A stretch of 64,000 nucleotides of DNA from an uncultured Campylobacter sp. (GCF_944323605.1 NZ_CALUTC010000003.1:62001-126000); one strand, 5' to 3'; counted from the stretch's first letter, positions 35,627 to 46,307 are shown. Numbers and translations are program-made. Notes: generated by a model from the sequence alone, not told the origin.

Positions 35627-37239
35627 ATAATCAAAGAGACCCAAAACAGCAACAAAGAGTTATCATAGCAGTTGCTTTATCCTTTTTGTTTTTTTTGATT
35701 TACAGTGAATTTTTTATGAAGCCTCAAGTTGGCGACCAAAATTTAAGCACTAATTCCACAAAAAGCGAATTTAATGCAAGTCAAAATCTTAGCGAAAATG
35801 TTCAAAATGTAGCTCCGACATTAAATACTTTTCAGCAGCCTCAAAATTTAGATTCAAATTTAAGTTCAAATAAAACATTATCAGTAATTAAAAGTAAGCA
35901 TTTTGAAGCTAAGATAGATGATTTAGGAAGAATATCAAGTTTTAAACTTTTAGATTCTAAATACAAAGATGATAAAAACGAGGCTATAGATCTTATAGCA
36001 AGTAATTCTTACGCAAAACCGCTTGAAATAAGATTTAGCGATACAAGTTTAAATTCTTTAGCTTTTAAAGTATCTTATAATGCCGATAAGTCAGAGCTTT
36101 TTATAGACGAAAATTCATCTGCTACTTTAAATTTGGTGCAAAATTTAAATGGATTGATAGTAAGAAAGCAAATAACCTTTTATGAGCTTGGAAACTACGA
36201 GCTTTCTGTAGGACTGTCATCTGATGCAGCTTATTTTATAAGCACTGGTTCTAGACCTAGTGTAGCTGTGGATAATTTTACAGTGCATGGAGCTTTATTA
36301 TTAGATAATGAGGATACCATACACACTTACGAAGATGGAGATGTAGATGCCGATGAAAGCTTTAATAATATCTTTGTAGCTTCAGCATTTGACAGGTATT
36401 ATTCCACATTTTTTTATAGCTTTGATAAGCCTTTAAATATAGTTGTAAGCAAAGACAAAGAAGAAAATTCAGTGCTTTTTGCACACTCTCAAAATGAATT
36501 TAAAGCAAAGGGTTATATAGGTGCTAAAGAACACACTACTTTAAGAGCCATAGATGAAAGACTTGATGTTGTAGTTGAGTATGGTTGGTTCACTTTCATA
36601 GCAAAGCCTATGTTTGATTTCTTAAATTTCTTGTATGCTTATATAGGAAATTGGGGTTGGGCTATTGTGGTTATGACTTTGATAGTGCGTTTGGTTTTAT
36701 TCCCACTCACATACAAATCTATGATATCTATGAATAAGCTAAAGGATTTAGCACCAAAAATGAAAGATATAAGGGATAAATACAAAGGAGATCCTCAAAA
36801 GATGAATTTGCATATGATGGAGCTTTATAAAAAGCATGGTGCAAATCCTATGAGTGGTTGTCTGCCAATACTACTACAAATTCCTTTGTTCTTTGCTATA
36901 TATAGAGTTTTGCTTAATGCCATAGAGTTAAAAGGTGCGTATTGGGCTTTATGGATAAATGATTTGTCTGTTATGGATCCTTATTTTATCTTGCCTATAT
37001 TAATGGGACTTACTATGTTTTTGCAGCAACATATCACTCCTATGGCTATACAAGATCCTTTACAAGCTAAGATTATGAAATATTTGCCACTAGTATTTAT
37101 AATATTTTTTATAACCTTTCCTGCCGGTCTTACTCTTTATTGGTTTATAAACAATCTTTGTTCCTTGATACAACAATGGGTTATAAACAAGCTTTTTGAG
37201 AAAGAACATAAACGCAAAGAAAGCGAGGAAAAGAAATGA
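35623..37239 (+). CDS. yidC: membrane protein insertase YidC
   Basis: Inserts proteins into the inner membrane with or without Sec, 538 residues. One N-terminal membrane segment (about 13-29) is followed by a Ser/Asn/Gln-rich linker and a periplasmic domain (85-310). The conserved insertase core from about residue 325 has GWAIVVMTLIVRLVLFPLTYKSMISMNKLKDLAPKMKDIRDKY, the hydrophilic-groove arginine in that first helix (IVRLVLFPL), GCLPILLQIPLFFAIYRVL and FPAGLTLYWFINNL. Ends with a basic tail. Overlaps yidD and khpB by 4 bases each. Confidence 0.97.
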   Translation: MNNQRDPKQQQRVIIAVALSFLFFLIYSEFFMKPQVGDQNLSTNSTKSEFNASQNLSENVQNVAPTLNTFQQPQNLDSNLSSNKTLSVIKSKHFEAKIDDLGRISSFKLLDSKYKDDKNEAIDLIASNSYAKPLEIRFSDTSLNSLAFKVSYNADKSELFIDENSSATLNLVQNLNGLIVRKQITFYELGNYELSVGLSSDAAYFISTGSRPSVAVDNFTVHGALLLDNEDTIHTYEDGDVDADESFNNIFVASAFDRYYSTFFYSFDKPLNIVVSKDKEENSVLFAHSQNEFKAKGYIGAKEHTTLRAIDERLDVVVEYGWFTFIAKPMFDFLNFLYAYIGNWGWAIVVMTLIVRLVLFPLTYKSMISMNKLKDLAPKMKDIRDKYKGDPQKMNLHMMELYKKHGANPMSGCLPILLQIPLFFAIYRVLLNAIELKGAYWALWINDLSVMDPYFILPILMGLTMFLQQHITPMAIQDPLQAKIMKYLPLVFIIFFITFPAGLTLYWFINNLCSLIQQWVINKLFEKEHKRKESEEKK

Positions 37240-38051
37240 GAATAGAAGCTATTGATTTACAGGCTGCTTTGACAAAGGCTTCAAATGAGCTTTCTTGTTC
37301 TGTTGTTGATTTGGAGTATGATATTTTACAATACCCAAAAAAAGGTTTTTTAGGCATAGGTAAAAAAAATGCTATCATAGAAGCAAGATGCTTGAAAAAA
37401 ACACAAGAAAAAAAGAATGCTGAAAAAAAATACAAAGAAAAAAACAGTAACGATAAACATAAGATAAAACAACAAAAACAAAGTGCTCAAAAACCTGTTC
37501 AAAAGGATAATGCTAGACAAAAATACACCGTAAAAAGCGATGATATATTTAAAGATTTTCATAAGGAAAATCATTCTGATAGAAATCCAGACGATTTATT
37601 AGACGAGATAAAAAAGCAGATAGAAAGTTTGTTTTCAAAGTCTTGCTTTAATATCTCATTACAAGAAGTTAGCTTTTATGATAAAAACTGTATTTTAATA
37701 AAATTTGACGGAGAAGATGTAGCCTTGATGATAGGTAAAGAAGCTCATAGATATAAGGCTCTTTCTTATCTTTTGCATAATTGGATAAATTCAAAATATA
37801 AATTTTTAATAAGACTAGAGATAGCACAGTTCTTAGAAAATCAAAGCAATGCCATAGAATCTTATGTAAATTCTGTAATAGAAAAAGTAAATCAAGAGGG
37901 CAGGGCTCAAACCAAACACTTAGATGGAGTGTTGATAAAAATAGCTCTTGAGAAGCTAAGAAAAGAATTTCCAAATAAATATGTAGCCATAAAAGAGCAG
38001 GGCGAAAAAAGAATTATCATAATAAACGATTTTCAAAAAAAAGATGAATGA
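37236..38051 (+). CDS. khpB: RNA-binding protein KhpB/Jag
   Basis: A 271-residue Jag/KhpB protein: an N-terminal Jag-N domain (residues 1-50, [37 protein letters not shown]), a long Lys/Gln-rich linker (52-115), a KH-like domain ([32 protein letters not shown], with an altered GxxG as MIGKEAHR) and a C-terminal R3H-like region ([18 protein letters not shown]). Such proteins bind RNA and affect cell elongation in other bacteria. It overlaps yidC and mnmE, and is part of the standard yidC-jag-mnmE order. Confidence 0.92.
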   Translation: MRIEAIDLQAALTKASNELSCSVVDLEYDILQYPKKGFLGIGKKNAIIEARCLKKTQEKKNAEKKYKEKNSNDKHKIKQQKQSAQKPVQKDNARQKYTVKSDDIFKDFHKENHSDRNPDDLLDEIKKQIESLFSKSCFNISLQEVSFYDKNCILIKFDGEDVALMIGKEAHRYKALSYLLHNWINSKYKFLIRLEIAQFLENQSNAIESYVNSVIEKVNQEGRAQTKHLDGVLIKIALEKLRKEFPNKYVAIKEQGEKRIIIINDFQKKDE

Positions 38052-39366
38052 TACTATAGTCGCACCAGCTAGTGCATATGGTCTAGGAGCTATTAGCATA
38101 GTAAGACTTAGTGGGGAATTGTCCTACGAACTTGGTTTAAGACTATCAAAAAAAAAGATTTTAAAACCCAGATTTGCTACTTTTACAAGATTATTTAAAG
38201 ATAATGATGATTTTATTGATGAGGCTATACTTATATACTTTAAAGCACCATATAGCTTTACTGGAGAGGATATACTTGAATTTCAAATACACGGCGGCGT
38301 AACAAGTTCTCAAATTTTGATAAATGAAATTTTAAAGCACGGTATAAGACTTGCAAATCCCGGAGAATTTAGCAAAAGAGCTGTTTTAAATGGAAAAATG
38401 GATCTGTTAAAAGCCGTAAGCATTCAAGAATTAATATCCGCAAAATCTCTTAGTGCAGCAAATATAATAGCTAGAAATTTAAAAGGTGATTTGAGTGCAT
38501 TTTTAAATAAAATTAGATTGGATTTGGTAAAAACTCTATCTTTTGTGGAAACTAGCATTGATTACGCTGACGATGACTTGCCGCAAGATTTGATAAATGA
38601 AATAAAAAAAATGTGTGATGATAATGCAAATACTTTAAGAAAAATATATGAGCTTTCTATTTCAAGGCGAGGTTTGATTCAAGGTTTTAAAATAGCCATA
38701 GTTGGAAAGCCAAATGTTGGAAAATCGTCTCTTTTAAATAAAATTTTAAGCTATGAAAGAGCTATAGTTTCAAGCGAAGCTGGCACTACGAGGGATTTTT
38801 TAGAAGAAGAAATTTTATTAGGCAAACATTTAGTAAGGATTATAGATACAGCCGGTATAAGAAAGGCTAATGATAAGATAGAAAAAAAAGGCATAGAATT
38901 TAGTAAAAATTATATACAAGAAGCTGATATTATCTTGGCTCTTTTTGATAATTCTAGACTTAAGGATAATGAGGATGATGAACTTTTAGAATTATTAAAA
39001 AATAGCAGCAAGAAAATTTTTTATATCTTAAATAAGTGTGATTTACCTTCAAAATTTAAAGCCGATATAAAATGCTTAAAACTTTGCGTAAATGATGATA
39101 TAAGCGAGCTAAAACAAGCTCTTATAAATTATTTAGACAGTCTTGATAGCACTGATATTTTAGTTTCTAACACAAGCTTACTAGAATCATTTAAAAAAGC
39201 TTATGAAGCCATTCTTAGATCAAAATCATTGCTAAATGAAAGCACTTTGGAACTTTTTGCCTTCGAATTAAATTTGGCTATAAATGAAATATCAAAATTT
39301 ACTAAGGATTTTTCTTACAATGAACTTTTAGATGAAATGTTTAGTAATTTTTGCTTAGGAAAATGA
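38044..39366 (+). CDS. mnmE: tRNA modification GTPase MnmE
   Basis: With MnmG installs the carboxymethylaminomethyl group on U34 of certain tRNAs; 440 residues. N-terminal THF-binding domain with [22 protein letters not shown] and [20 protein letters not shown]; central G domain with G1 [13 protein letters not shown]2 [10 protein letters not shown]3 DTAGIR and G4 NKCD; C-terminal catalytic ending FCLGK with the conserved cysteine of the CxGK motif. Overlaps khpB by 8 bases; purL starts 10 bases later. Confidence 0.97.
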   Translation: MNDTIVAPASAYGLGAISIVRLSGELSYELGLRLSKKKILKPRFATFTRLFKDNDDFIDEAILIYFKAPYSFTGEDILEFQIHGGVTSSQILINEILKHGIRLANPGEFSKRAVLNGKMDLLKAVSIQELISAKSLSAANIIARNLKGDLSAFLNKIRLDLVKTLSFVETSIDYADDDLPQDLINEIKKMCDDNANTLRKIYELSISRRGLIQGFKIAIVGKPNVGKSSLLNKILSYERAIVSSEAGTTRDFLEEEILLGKHLVRIIDTAGIRKANDKIEKKGIEFSKNYIQEADIILALFDNSRLKDNEDDELLELLKNSSKKIFYILNKCDLPSKFKADIKCLKLCVNDDISELKQALINYLDSLDSTDILVSNTSLLESFKKAYEAILRSKSLLNESTLELFAFELNLAINEISKFTKDFSYNELLDEMFSNFCLGK

Positions 39367-39376
39367 AAGGTTAGTT

Positions 39377-41554
39377 ATGGATAAGGATACTATAAAAGCA
39401 CATAAGATAAGTGATGAAGAGTATGTTGAAATTTTAAAAATTTTGGGACGAGAGCCAAATTTATTAGAACTAGGCGTTATTTCTGCTATGTGGAGCGAGC
39501 ATTGTTCTTATAAATCAAGCAAAAAATACCTAAAAGGTTTTCCTAGTAAAGCAGATTGGGTTATACAAGGACCCGGAGAAAATGCAGGTGTTATAGATAT
39601 AGGCAAAGGAATGGCTGCAGTTTTCAAAATAGAAAGCCATAACCACCCAAGCTTTATAGAGCCTTTTGCCGGAGCTGCTACCGGAGTTGGCGGTATCTTT
39701 AGAGACGTTTTTACTATGGGGGCTAGAGTTGTTGCTTCTATGAATTCGCTTAAATTTGGCGATTTAAAAGATAAAAAAACATCTAAAAAGCAAAAATATC
39801 TAGTCAAGGGAGTAGCAAACGGGATTTCTCATTACGGAAACTGTGTAGGTGTGCCTACTGTTGGCGGAGAAACGAATTTTAATCCCTGTTTTAATGGCAA
39901 TATCTTGGTCAATGCTTTTGCACTAGGTGTTTGCAAAATAAAAGATATTTTTTACGCTAAAGCAGAAGGAGAGGGAAATTTAGTTATTTATGCTGGTTCA
40001 AAGACTGGTAGAGACGGTCTTGGTGGTGCTGTTATGTCAAGCGACAGTTTCAATGAAGAAAGTAAAAAATTAAGACCAACAGTGCAAATAGGAGATCCTT
40101 TCACTGAAAAATTGCTAATGGAAGCTTGTTTAGAGCTTTTTAAAACAGATTATGTAGTTGGGATACAGGATATGGGTGCAGCAGGTCTTACTTCTAGCTC
40201 TTTTGAAATGGCTGGTAGAAGTGCTAGTGGAATGAAACTATACCTAGATAAAGTGCCTATGCGTGAAGACGGTATGAGTCCTTACGAGCTAATGCTAAGC
40301 GAATCGCAAGAACGTATGTTAATATGCGTAAAAAGGGGCTTTGAACAAAATGTTATAGATATATTTTCTAAGTGGAATTTAGACTGTGCAGTTGTAGGAG
40401 AGGTTACTAACACTTCTAAAATGGAGCTTTTTTGGCATGGAAAGCTTGTAGGCTCTTTGCCGATAAATGAGCTTAGTGAAAATTCGCCAGTGCTTGATAG
40501 AGAGGTATCAAAACCAAAATATTTAGAGGATATAAAATCATATAAATTTAAACTAAAACTAGGAGCTAAAGAGCTTTTTTTAAAAATGCTTAGCAACGAG
40601 AATGTGTGTGATAAAGGCTTTATATACGAGCAATTTGACAATACAGTGCAAACAAATACCATAAAATCGCACGGAAAAAGCGGTGCAGCCATCATAAGAG
40701 TAAAAGAAAACAATGCACTTTTAGCGATGGCTTGTGAGTGTAACTCAAATTTAGTTTATATAAATCCAAAAATAGGCTCGGCTTTAAATGTAGCAAATGC
40801 CGCTAGAAAAGTAGTTTGTGCTGGGGCAAAACCTTTAGCTATAAGTGATTGTTTAAATTTTGGAAATCCTCAAAATCCAGAAGTTATGTGGCAGTTTCAA
40901 GAGTCCTGCGAGGGCATAAAGGAGGCTTGTTTAAAGCTTAATACCCCAGTTATAAGTGGTAATGTTTCTTTATACAATGAAACAGACGGTGTTAGCATAT
41001 ATCCTAGCCCAACTATTGTCTGTGTTGGTTTAAATGCCGATGAAAATAAAGCTATATTCTCACATATAAATGAAGATAGGCTAAAATTTTATTTATTAGG
41101 TGATACAAAATACGATTTTTCAGCCTCATTAGCAGCAACCGTGCAAGATAATATAGTAGCAGGAGAATTAAAAGAATTTGACTATGAAAAAGAACTAGCT
41201 TTATGGAGGCTTTTGCAAAGAGCAAATGAAAAATCCTTGCTTTCTTGTGCAAATAATGTAGGAATCGGCGGCATGGCTATATCACTGGCTAAGATTTTTG
41301 CTCATTCGACTGTTGGTTGTGAGCTCAAAACAGGCTTTGAAGATGAGGCTTTGCTTTTTAGTCAAAGCCCAAGTAGAGCCATAGTATCCTTAAAAGATGA
41401 TGAAGAATTTTTAAAGCTTTGTGAGGAAGAAAATGTAAAAGCTACATTTTTAGGCTTTAGCATACAAAAAAATATTTTTAAACTAGACAAGATAGAGCTT
41501 ACTTTAGATGAGTTAAAAAAAGTGTATTTTAACAGCTTTAGGGATATTTTATGA
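39377..41554 (+). CDS. purL: phosphoribosylformylglycinamidine synthase, large subunit
   Basis: ATP-dependent step of purine synthesis converting FGAR to FGAM, 725 residues, the small-type PurL that works with PurS and PurQ encoded elsewhere. Motifs: LGVISAMWSEHCSYKSSKKYLKGFP (His of the active site), GPGENAGVIDIGKGMAAVFKIESHNHPS, GGIFRDVFTMGARVVA, GVPTVGGETNFN, GIQDMGAAGLTSSSFEMAGRSASGM and, in the second half, GCAGAKPLAISDCLNFGNPQNPE-like SDCLNFG and TPVISGNVSLYNE. Overlaps the next gene by 4 bases. purH is close downstream. Confidence 0.97.
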   Translation: MDKDTIKAHKISDEEYVEILKILGREPNLLELGVISAMWSEHCSYKSSKKYLKGFPSKADWVIQGPGENAGVIDIGKGMAAVFKIESHNHPSFIEPFAGAATGVGGIFRDVFTMGARVVASMNSLKFGDLKDKKTSKKQKYLVKGVANGISHYGNCVGVPTVGGETNFNPCFNGNILVNAFALGVCKIKDIFYAKAEGEGNLVIYAGSKTGRDGLGGAVMSSDSFNEESKKLRPTVQIGDPFTEKLLMEACLELFKTDYVVGIQDMGAAGLTSSSFEMAGRSASGMKLYLDKVPMREDGMSPYELMLSESQERMLICVKRGFEQNVIDIFSKWNLDCAVVGEVTNTSKMELFWHGKLVGSLPINELSENSPVLDREVSKPKYLEDIKSYKFKLKLGAKELFLKMLSNENVCDKGFIYEQFDNTVQTNTIKSHGKSGAAIIRVKENNALLAMACECNSNLVYINPKIGSALNVANAARKVVCAGAKPLAISDCLNFGNPQNPEVMWQFQESCEGIKEACLKLNTPVISGNVSLYNETDGVSIYPSPTIVCVGLNADENKAIFSHINEDRLKFYLLGDTKYDFSASLAATVQDNIVAGELKEFDYEKELALWRLLQRANEKSLLSCANNVGIGGMAISLAKIFAHSTVGCELKTGFEDEALLFSQSPSRAIVSLKDDEEFLKLCEEENVKATFLGFSIQKNIFKLDKIELTLDELKKVYFNSFRDIL

Positions 41555-42309
41555 GTTTTATTTTGCTTTTAGTGGCTATTTTAGCATTTTATTGGTATTT
41601 TAAGACTTGGGGAAAAGGCGATATTTTAGGCGGTGTTAAAGGTTTTGCCAAAGGTTTTAGAGAGGGTATGCTAGAAGAGAGGATAGATGAATATAAAAAA
41701 AGAATGAACTACTACGTAATAGCACTTTTAGCAAAGATAGCAAAAAGCGATGGTAGGGTTAGCGAAAATGAAGCTGATATGATATCTCAAATTTTAGATG
41801 CTAATGCAAAGGATAAAAGAGAGAGAGAATTTTTAAAAGTTACATTTAACGAACATAAAGAAAATATAAATGATGTTTTTGCAGTAGCTAAAGAATTTAC
41901 CAAAGAAGTGCCTTTAGCCAAAAGAGAATTTTTAAATGTTTTAAATTTGCTAGTTTTTATGGCTTTTGTAGATGGAGAGATAAATAGCAAAAAAGAAGAA
42001 ATTTTACAAGAAATAGCTAGAGCTTTTGATATAAGCAAATACGAACTTGACGATTTTATAAAAAATATAAGCTCTATGAAAACTACATTACCTAAAAACA
42101 TGAGTTTAGATGAGGCTTATGAAATTTTGAATGTATCAAAAAACGTATCTTTAAACGAGCTTAAAAAAAGATATAGAGAATTAGCTAAAAAATACCACCC
42201 AGATATTTTAAATGCGAATAATGTTAGTCAAAAAGAGCTTGAAGAAGGGGTTGTTAAATTTCGTAAAATAAATGAAGCATACGAGCTTATAAAAAAGAAT
42301 CTATCTTAG
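41551..42309 (+). CDS. TerB/DnaJ-domain membrane protein (DjlA-like)
   Basis: A 252-residue protein with an N-terminal membrane segment (about 2-17), a TerB-like helical domain (55-170: YYVIALLAKIAKSDGRVSENEADMI and LVFMAFVDGEINSKKEEILQEIARAF, each with the acidic DGxxxxxE metal-binding pattern) and a C-terminal J domain (about 185-250) with HPD in YRELAKKYHPDIL. This is the DjlA architecture of membrane-anchored DnaK co-chaperones. Coupled to purL by a 4-base overlap. C. jejuni carries a dnaJ-like gene in the same position as I recall. Confidence 0.9.
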   Translation: MSFILLLVAILAFYWYFKTWGKGDILGGVKGFAKGFREGMLEERIDEYKKRMNYYVIALLAKIAKSDGRVSENEADMISQILDANAKDKREREFLKVTFNEHKENINDVFAVAKEFTKEVPLAKREFLNVLNLLVFMAFVDGEINSKKEEILQEIARAFDISKYELDDFIKNISSMKTTLPKNMSLDEAYEILNVSKNVSLNELKKRYRELAKKYHPDILNANNVSQKELEEGVVKFRKINEAYELIKKNLS

Positions 42310-42320
42310 AGCAAATAAAA

Positions 42321-43265
42321 ATGTTTATAAAAAAGCTTGTTTTTTTATCCTTATTCATTTATACTTTTGCCTTTGCTTGTGATGAGGCTAAGACTTGTTT
42401 TGACTTGGCTGAAAAGGCTTATGATTCATCTGATCTTAAAACAGCGGCTAAGTTGTATGAAAAGGCTTGCGAGCTTGATTATGCTAAGGCTTGTTATACT
42501 TTGGGAATTTTGCATTATAATTCAGATGAGAAAGACTTTAAAAAAATATTTACGCTTTGGCAAAAAGCTTGTGATATGAATGAGGTATTTGCTTGCACTA
42601 ATTTAGCTTATTTATACGAAACTGGAAAAGGCGTTGAGAAAAATGCTACAAAAGCAAAAATTCTTAATGAAAAGGCTTGTGAAATGAAAGATTCATTTGC
42701 TTGTCATAATCTGGCTATATCATATGATGAATTAAATATGCTTGATAAAGCAAAAGAAATTTATATGAAAGCTTGTTATGAAATGCAAGATGGTGATTCT
42801 TGTGCAGCTCTTGCTTATTCATATTATAATAAGGACAAAAATTATAAAAAAGCAGCTGTTTTATGGCAAAAGGCTTGTGATATGAATAGAGCTGATGCTT
42901 GTTTTAATTTAGGGGTTTTGTATGAAAAAGCTAGAGGAGTTGAAAAGAATTTTTCAAAAGCAAAAAATCTGTATGAAAAGGCTTGCGACATGAATGAAGC
43001 TAGATCTTGCAATAATCTTGGTGCTTTTTATTATAATGCTACTGGGGTGCAAAGAGACTATAAAAAAGCTTATATTTTTTATAAAAAGTCTTGCGATATG
43101 AATGAAGCTGTTGCTTGTAAAAACCTCGCTTTTTTGTATGAAAATTCTATGGGAATTGAAGAAGATATCGATAAAGCTACAGATTTATACGGTAAAGCTT
43201 GTTATTTAGGGAACAAAGAAGCTTGTTATTCTTATAAAGCATTGGTTTTATGGTTTTTTGAATAA
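42321..43265 (+). CDS. secreted Sel1-repeat cysteine-rich protein (Hcp-like)
   Basis: A 314-residue periplasmic or secreted protein with a signal peptide (cleavage after AFA, residue 19). It consists of about eight Sel1-like helical repeats of roughly 36 residues. Each has a cysteine pair seven residues apart (KACELDYAKAC, KACDMNEVFAC, KACEMKDSFAC, KACDMNRADAC, KACDMNEARSC, KSCDMNEAVAC, KACYLGNKEAC), which in Helicobacter cysteine-rich Hcp proteins form one disulfide per repeat. Hcp proteins are secreted and bind host or cell-wall ligands; here the ligand is unknown. It lies between the DjlA-like gene and purH, where I do not recall such a gene in C. jejuni. Confidence 0.9.
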   Translation: MFIKKLVFLSLFIYTFAFACDEAKTCFDLAEKAYDSSDLKTAAKLYEKACELDYAKACYTLGILHYNSDEKDFKKIFTLWQKACDMNEVFACTNLAYLYETGKGVEKNATKAKILNEKACEMKDSFACHNLAISYDELNMLDKAKEIYMKACYEMQDGDSCAALAYSYYNKDKNYKKAAVLWQKACDMNRADACFNLGVLYEKARGVEKNFSKAKNLYEKACDMNEARSCNNLGAFYYNATGVQRDYKKAYIFYKKSCDMNEAVACKNLAFLYENSMGIEEDIDKATDLYGKACYLGNKEACYSYKALVLWFFE

Positions 43266-43303
43266 ATGAAATTTGTTTATACTTTTTAGCGTTTATTAAA
43301 CAA

Positions 43304-43309
43304 TATAAT
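43304..43309 (+). promoter_or_regulatory. -10 box for purH
   Basis: Perfect TATAAT in CAATATAATGAG, 73 bases upstream of the purH ATG, in the 116-base gap after the Sel1 gene. It suggests purH has its own promoter despite following purL. Confidence 0.5.
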
Positions 43310-43381
43310 GAGAAAATAAAGAATTAAAACCATCAAAAATATACAAAAGAGCTGAAAAATTTAGACAGCTAAGGAGAGTCG

Positions 43382-44923
43382 ATGAAACGAGCTTTAATAA
43401 GCGTAAGTGATAAAAATGGAATATTAGATTTTGCAAAAGAGCTTGAAAATTTAGATTTTGAGTTGCTTAGCACAGGAGGGACTTTTAAGCTTTTAAAAGA
43501 AGCTGGTTTGAAAGTAATCGAAGTTAGTGATTTTACAAAGAATGCCGAACTTTTTGAAGGTAGGGTAAAAACCTTGCATCCTAAAATTCACGGTGCAATA
43601 CTTTATAAAAGAGATGATGAAAAGCATATAAAAGAGGCAAAAGAAAATGAAATTTCAAAGATAGATTTGGTTTGCGTAAATTTATATCCTTTTAAGGATA
43701 CTACTAAAAAAACAAATGATTTTGATGAGATAATAGAAAATATCGACATAGGTGGTCCAAGCCTTTTAAGAGCTGCTGCAAAAAACCACAAAGATGTTTG
43801 GGTGCTTTGCGATAATAATGACTTTCAAACTGTGTTAAATTTTTTAAAAGAAAATGATGAAAATAAGTGCTTACAGTTAAGACAAAAGCTTATGATAAAA
43901 GCTTTTGAACATACAGCCCAGTATGATTGTTTTATAGCAAACTATATGAATGAAAGGTTTAATCACGGATTTGGTGCTTATAAATTTATAAGTGCTAAAA
44001 AATGCTTTGATACAAAATACGGAGAAAACCCTCATCAAAGGGGAGCTTTGTATGAATTTGAAGATTTTTTTAGTAAAAATTTCAAAGCTTTAAAAGGAGA
44101 AGCCTCCTTTAACAATCTAAATGATATAAACGCAGCCTTAAATTTAGCCTCATCTTTTGGAAATTCTCCAGCTATTGCCATAGTAAAACACGCAAATCCT
44201 TGCGGCTTTGCCATAAAAGAAAATTTGCTTCAAAGCTATATAAATGCTCTTAAATGTGATACAGTAAGTGCTTATGGTGGAGTTGTAGCTATAAATGGCA
44301 CTTTAGATGAGGATTTAGCTAATAAAATCAATGAAATTTATATAGAAGTGATTATAGCGGCAAATGTGGATAAAAAAGCCTTGGCTGTTTTTGAAAATAA
44401 AAAACGTATAAAAATTTTTACCCAAAATTCAGTTTTTTTGATACCGTCCCTTGATAAATACAGCTTTAAACATATAAATGGTGGTTTTATATATCAAGAT
44501 AGCGATTATATAGATGAAAATGAGCTTAAAAACGCTAAGCTAGTCAGTGCTAGAAAGGCTAATGAAAAAGAATTTAAAGATCTAGAAATCGCACTTAAAA
44601 TAGCAGCCTTAACTAAGTCAAATAATGTAGTCTATGTAAAAGATGGTGCTATGGTAGCTATAGGTATGGGTATGACAAGCAGAGTAGATGCTGCAAAAGC
44701 TGCTATAATAAAGGCTAGAGATATGGGGCTTGATTTAAATGGCTGTGTATTAGCGTCTGAAGCATTTTTTCCCTTTAGAGATAGCATAGATGAAGCTAGC
44801 AAGGTTGGAGTAAAAGCTATAGTAGAGCCGGGCGGCAGTATAAGAGATAATGAGGTGATACAAGCCGCAGATGAATACGGTATAGCACTTTATTTTACGG
44901 GCGTAAGACACTTTTTACATTAA
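43382..44923 (+). CDS. purH: bifunctional AICAR transformylase/IMP cyclohydrolase
   Basis: Catalyses the last two steps to IMP, 513 residues. The N-terminal IMP cyclohydrolase domain has [37 protein letters not shown] and NLYPF. The transformylase domain has the catalytic Lys-His in [12 protein letters not shown], and [39 protein letters not shown] and [13 protein letters not shown]. The ATG is preceded by TAAGGAG. Its 3' end overlaps the convergent PilO-like gene by 9 bases. Confidence 0.98.
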   Translation: MKRALISVSDKNGILDFAKELENLDFELLSTGGTFKLLKEAGLKVIEVSDFTKNAELFEGRVKTLHPKIHGAILYKRDDEKHIKEAKENEISKIDLVCVNLYPFKDTTKKTNDFDEIIENIDIGGPSLLRAAAKNHKDVWVLCDNNDFQTVLNFLKENDENKCLQLRQKLMIKAFEHTAQYDCFIANYMNERFNHGFGAYKFISAKKCFDTKYGENPHQRGALYEFEDFFSKNFKALKGEASFNNLNDINAALNLASSFGNSPAIAIVKHANPCGFAIKENLLQSYINALKCDTVSAYGGVVAINGTLDEDLANKINEIYIEVIIAANVDKKALAVFENKKRIKIFTQNSVFLIPSLDKYSFKHINGGFIYQDSDYIDENELKNAKLVSARKANEKEFKDLEIALKIAALTKSNNVVYVKDGAMVAIGMGMTSRVDAAKAAIIKARDMGLDLNGCVLASEAFFPFRDSIDEASKVGVKAIVEPGGSIRDNEVIQAADEYGIALYFTGVRHFLH

Positions 44924-45406
44924 ATTTATAAATTCTATTTTTACTGTAGTTTTTATAGATAAATCCTCTTTTAGCATTGTTAAATTTGGTGTCAAAAATA
45001 CATTTTTAGATTTTTGCAAAGAGTTTATGAAAGCTATGCTTTGCTCGAAACTGGATTTAAATTCAAGTAGCACAGTGTGCTTTAAGCTTAGTTTGTTGGA
45101 TTTTGATGATGTTTGTATGTTTATAAAGGATATTTCTTGCTCTTTGGCTTTTGAGTAAATTTCATCTAAGGCACTTTTAAAATTAGAGTTAAAATTATTC
45201 AAAATCTCGTCTAACTCTTTCATTCGCTCGTTTTGTGTAGAAAGCTCGTCTTTTAGCTCACTAACAGTTTTTTGCTTTAAATCAAGCTCTTCATCATTTC
45301 TTAGACTAAATGCTAAAAATACGCCTAGCAGTGCCAATAAGATTAAAAGTAAAAATTTTTCTCTAAAATTTAGCCTATTTATGTAAAAAGCTAATTTTTC
45401 AGCCAT
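44915..45406 (-). CDS. PilO/GspM-like membrane protein
   Basis: A 163-residue bitopic protein: short cytoplasmic start with [21 protein letters not shown] (membrane segment about 17-35), then a coiled coil ([31 protein letters not shown]), then a small periplasmic alpha/beta domain. This is the plan of PilO/GspM proteins of type IV pilus and type II secretion platforms; assignment is structural inference. It follows a PilN-like gene with an 8-base overlap at the end of the era operon. A role in the transformation machinery or another envelope complex is possible. Confidence 0.7.
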   Translation of the reverse strand: MAEKLAFYINRLNFREKFLLLILLALLGVFLAFSLRNDEELDLKQKTVSELKDELSTQNERMKELDEILNNFNSNFKSALDEIYSKAKEQEISFINIQTSSKSNKLSLKHTVLLEFKSSFEQSIAFINSLQKSKNVFLTPNLTMLKEDLSIKTTVKIEFINLM

Positions 45407-46307
45407 CTTTTAACTCCAAGAAAAGTTTAATGCTGTCGTTTTTTTCCTTGTTTTTAAGTAGAAAAAAATTATTATTATAAAATTCTTGCATAAATTCATC
45501 TTGCTCGTCGTATAATTCTAAAATTAGGATTTTTTTATCTATGCTAAAGCTTTTTAACTTTATCTTGTATTTATCAAGCAAATCAAATACATCTTTTAAG
45601 TGCATTAAAGATACAGTGGTATCAAAATAAGCTTCTAGCTCTTTTACAAGCTCATCTTTTTTGTTTATATGAATTTTATTGTTTTCTATCTTGTTTTCAA
45701 GAAAGTCTTTGTCTATCTTTTCATCAAAAAATCCATACACATAAGGATAAATAATCCCTATAAAAAAGCTAATCAAAAAACTTAATACGCAAATTTTTAG
45801 GAATTTAGTAGAGCTTCTTGTAAAAAGCCTAGAATAATTCAAACTTTGCTCTGGCTTTACAAATTTAAGTAGTTTTTCATCTATATTTTTATCTAGCTCT
45901 TTAAATTTTAGTTCAGATATTTTGTTTAATTCTTTTATATCCTCGTCTTTTGCATTTTCTACAAGCAAAATTTCGCTTTTGTATTCCCTGCAAAGCTCTA
46001 GTATATAACTGTCTTTGATAGATGATTTGTATGTTTTACAATACAGTATTTTTTCCTTATCAAAAAAGGCAGAGAAAATAAAATCATCTTTGAAGCTTAA
46101 AAGACAAAAATATCTTTCCTTAAGATTTAAAAAGGAAGCTAACTGTTTAAAAAGTGCTATTTTAGGCAAGATCAACTCGGCTTTTTTATCCAAATCACTA
46201 TATTTACTTAAGAAAATTTCTGCAAATTCATCATAAATTTTATAAGACATAGCATAAGAAAAAATCTCTTTTAAATTTAATTCCTTAGATGCCATATCAA
46301 AAAGCAA
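45399..46307 (-). CDS. PilN/GspL-like bitopic membrane protein
   Basis: A 302-residue protein from a TTG at 46307. A soluble N-terminal part (1-165) is followed by one membrane segment (about 168-190, FLKICVLSFLISFFIGIIYPYVYGFF), a coiled coil and a small alpha/beta domain ending in LFLELKDG. This resembles PilN or GspL C-terminal architecture, paired with a PilO-like partner. The open frame continues without stop or standard start for a further 33 codons toward era and reads like protein (KTQILDFDKILCIKLNLKDKKDVSEEL), so the real N-terminus may be longer with an unusual start. It begins 89 bases after era. Confidence 0.7.
   Translation of the reverse strand: MLFDMASKELNLKEIFSYAMSYKIYDEFAEIFLSKYSDLDKKAELILPKIALFKQLASFLNLKERYFCLLSFKDDFIFSAFFDKEKILYCKTYKSSIKDSYILELCREYKSEILLVENAKDEDIKELNKISELKFKELDKNIDEKLLKFVKPEQSLNYSRLFTRSSTKFLKICVLSFLISFFIGIIYPYVYGFFDEKIDKDFLENKIENNKIHINKKDELVKELEAYFDTTVSLMHLKDVFDLLDKYKIKLKSFSIDKKILILELYDEQDEFMQEFYNNNFFLLKNKEKNDSIKLFLELKDG

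Noticed and set aside
42337-42579. An 80-residue plus-strand frame within the Sel1-repeat gene
   Set aside because: Alternative frame of a repetitive gene; Leu-rich by chance and without signal or start context.
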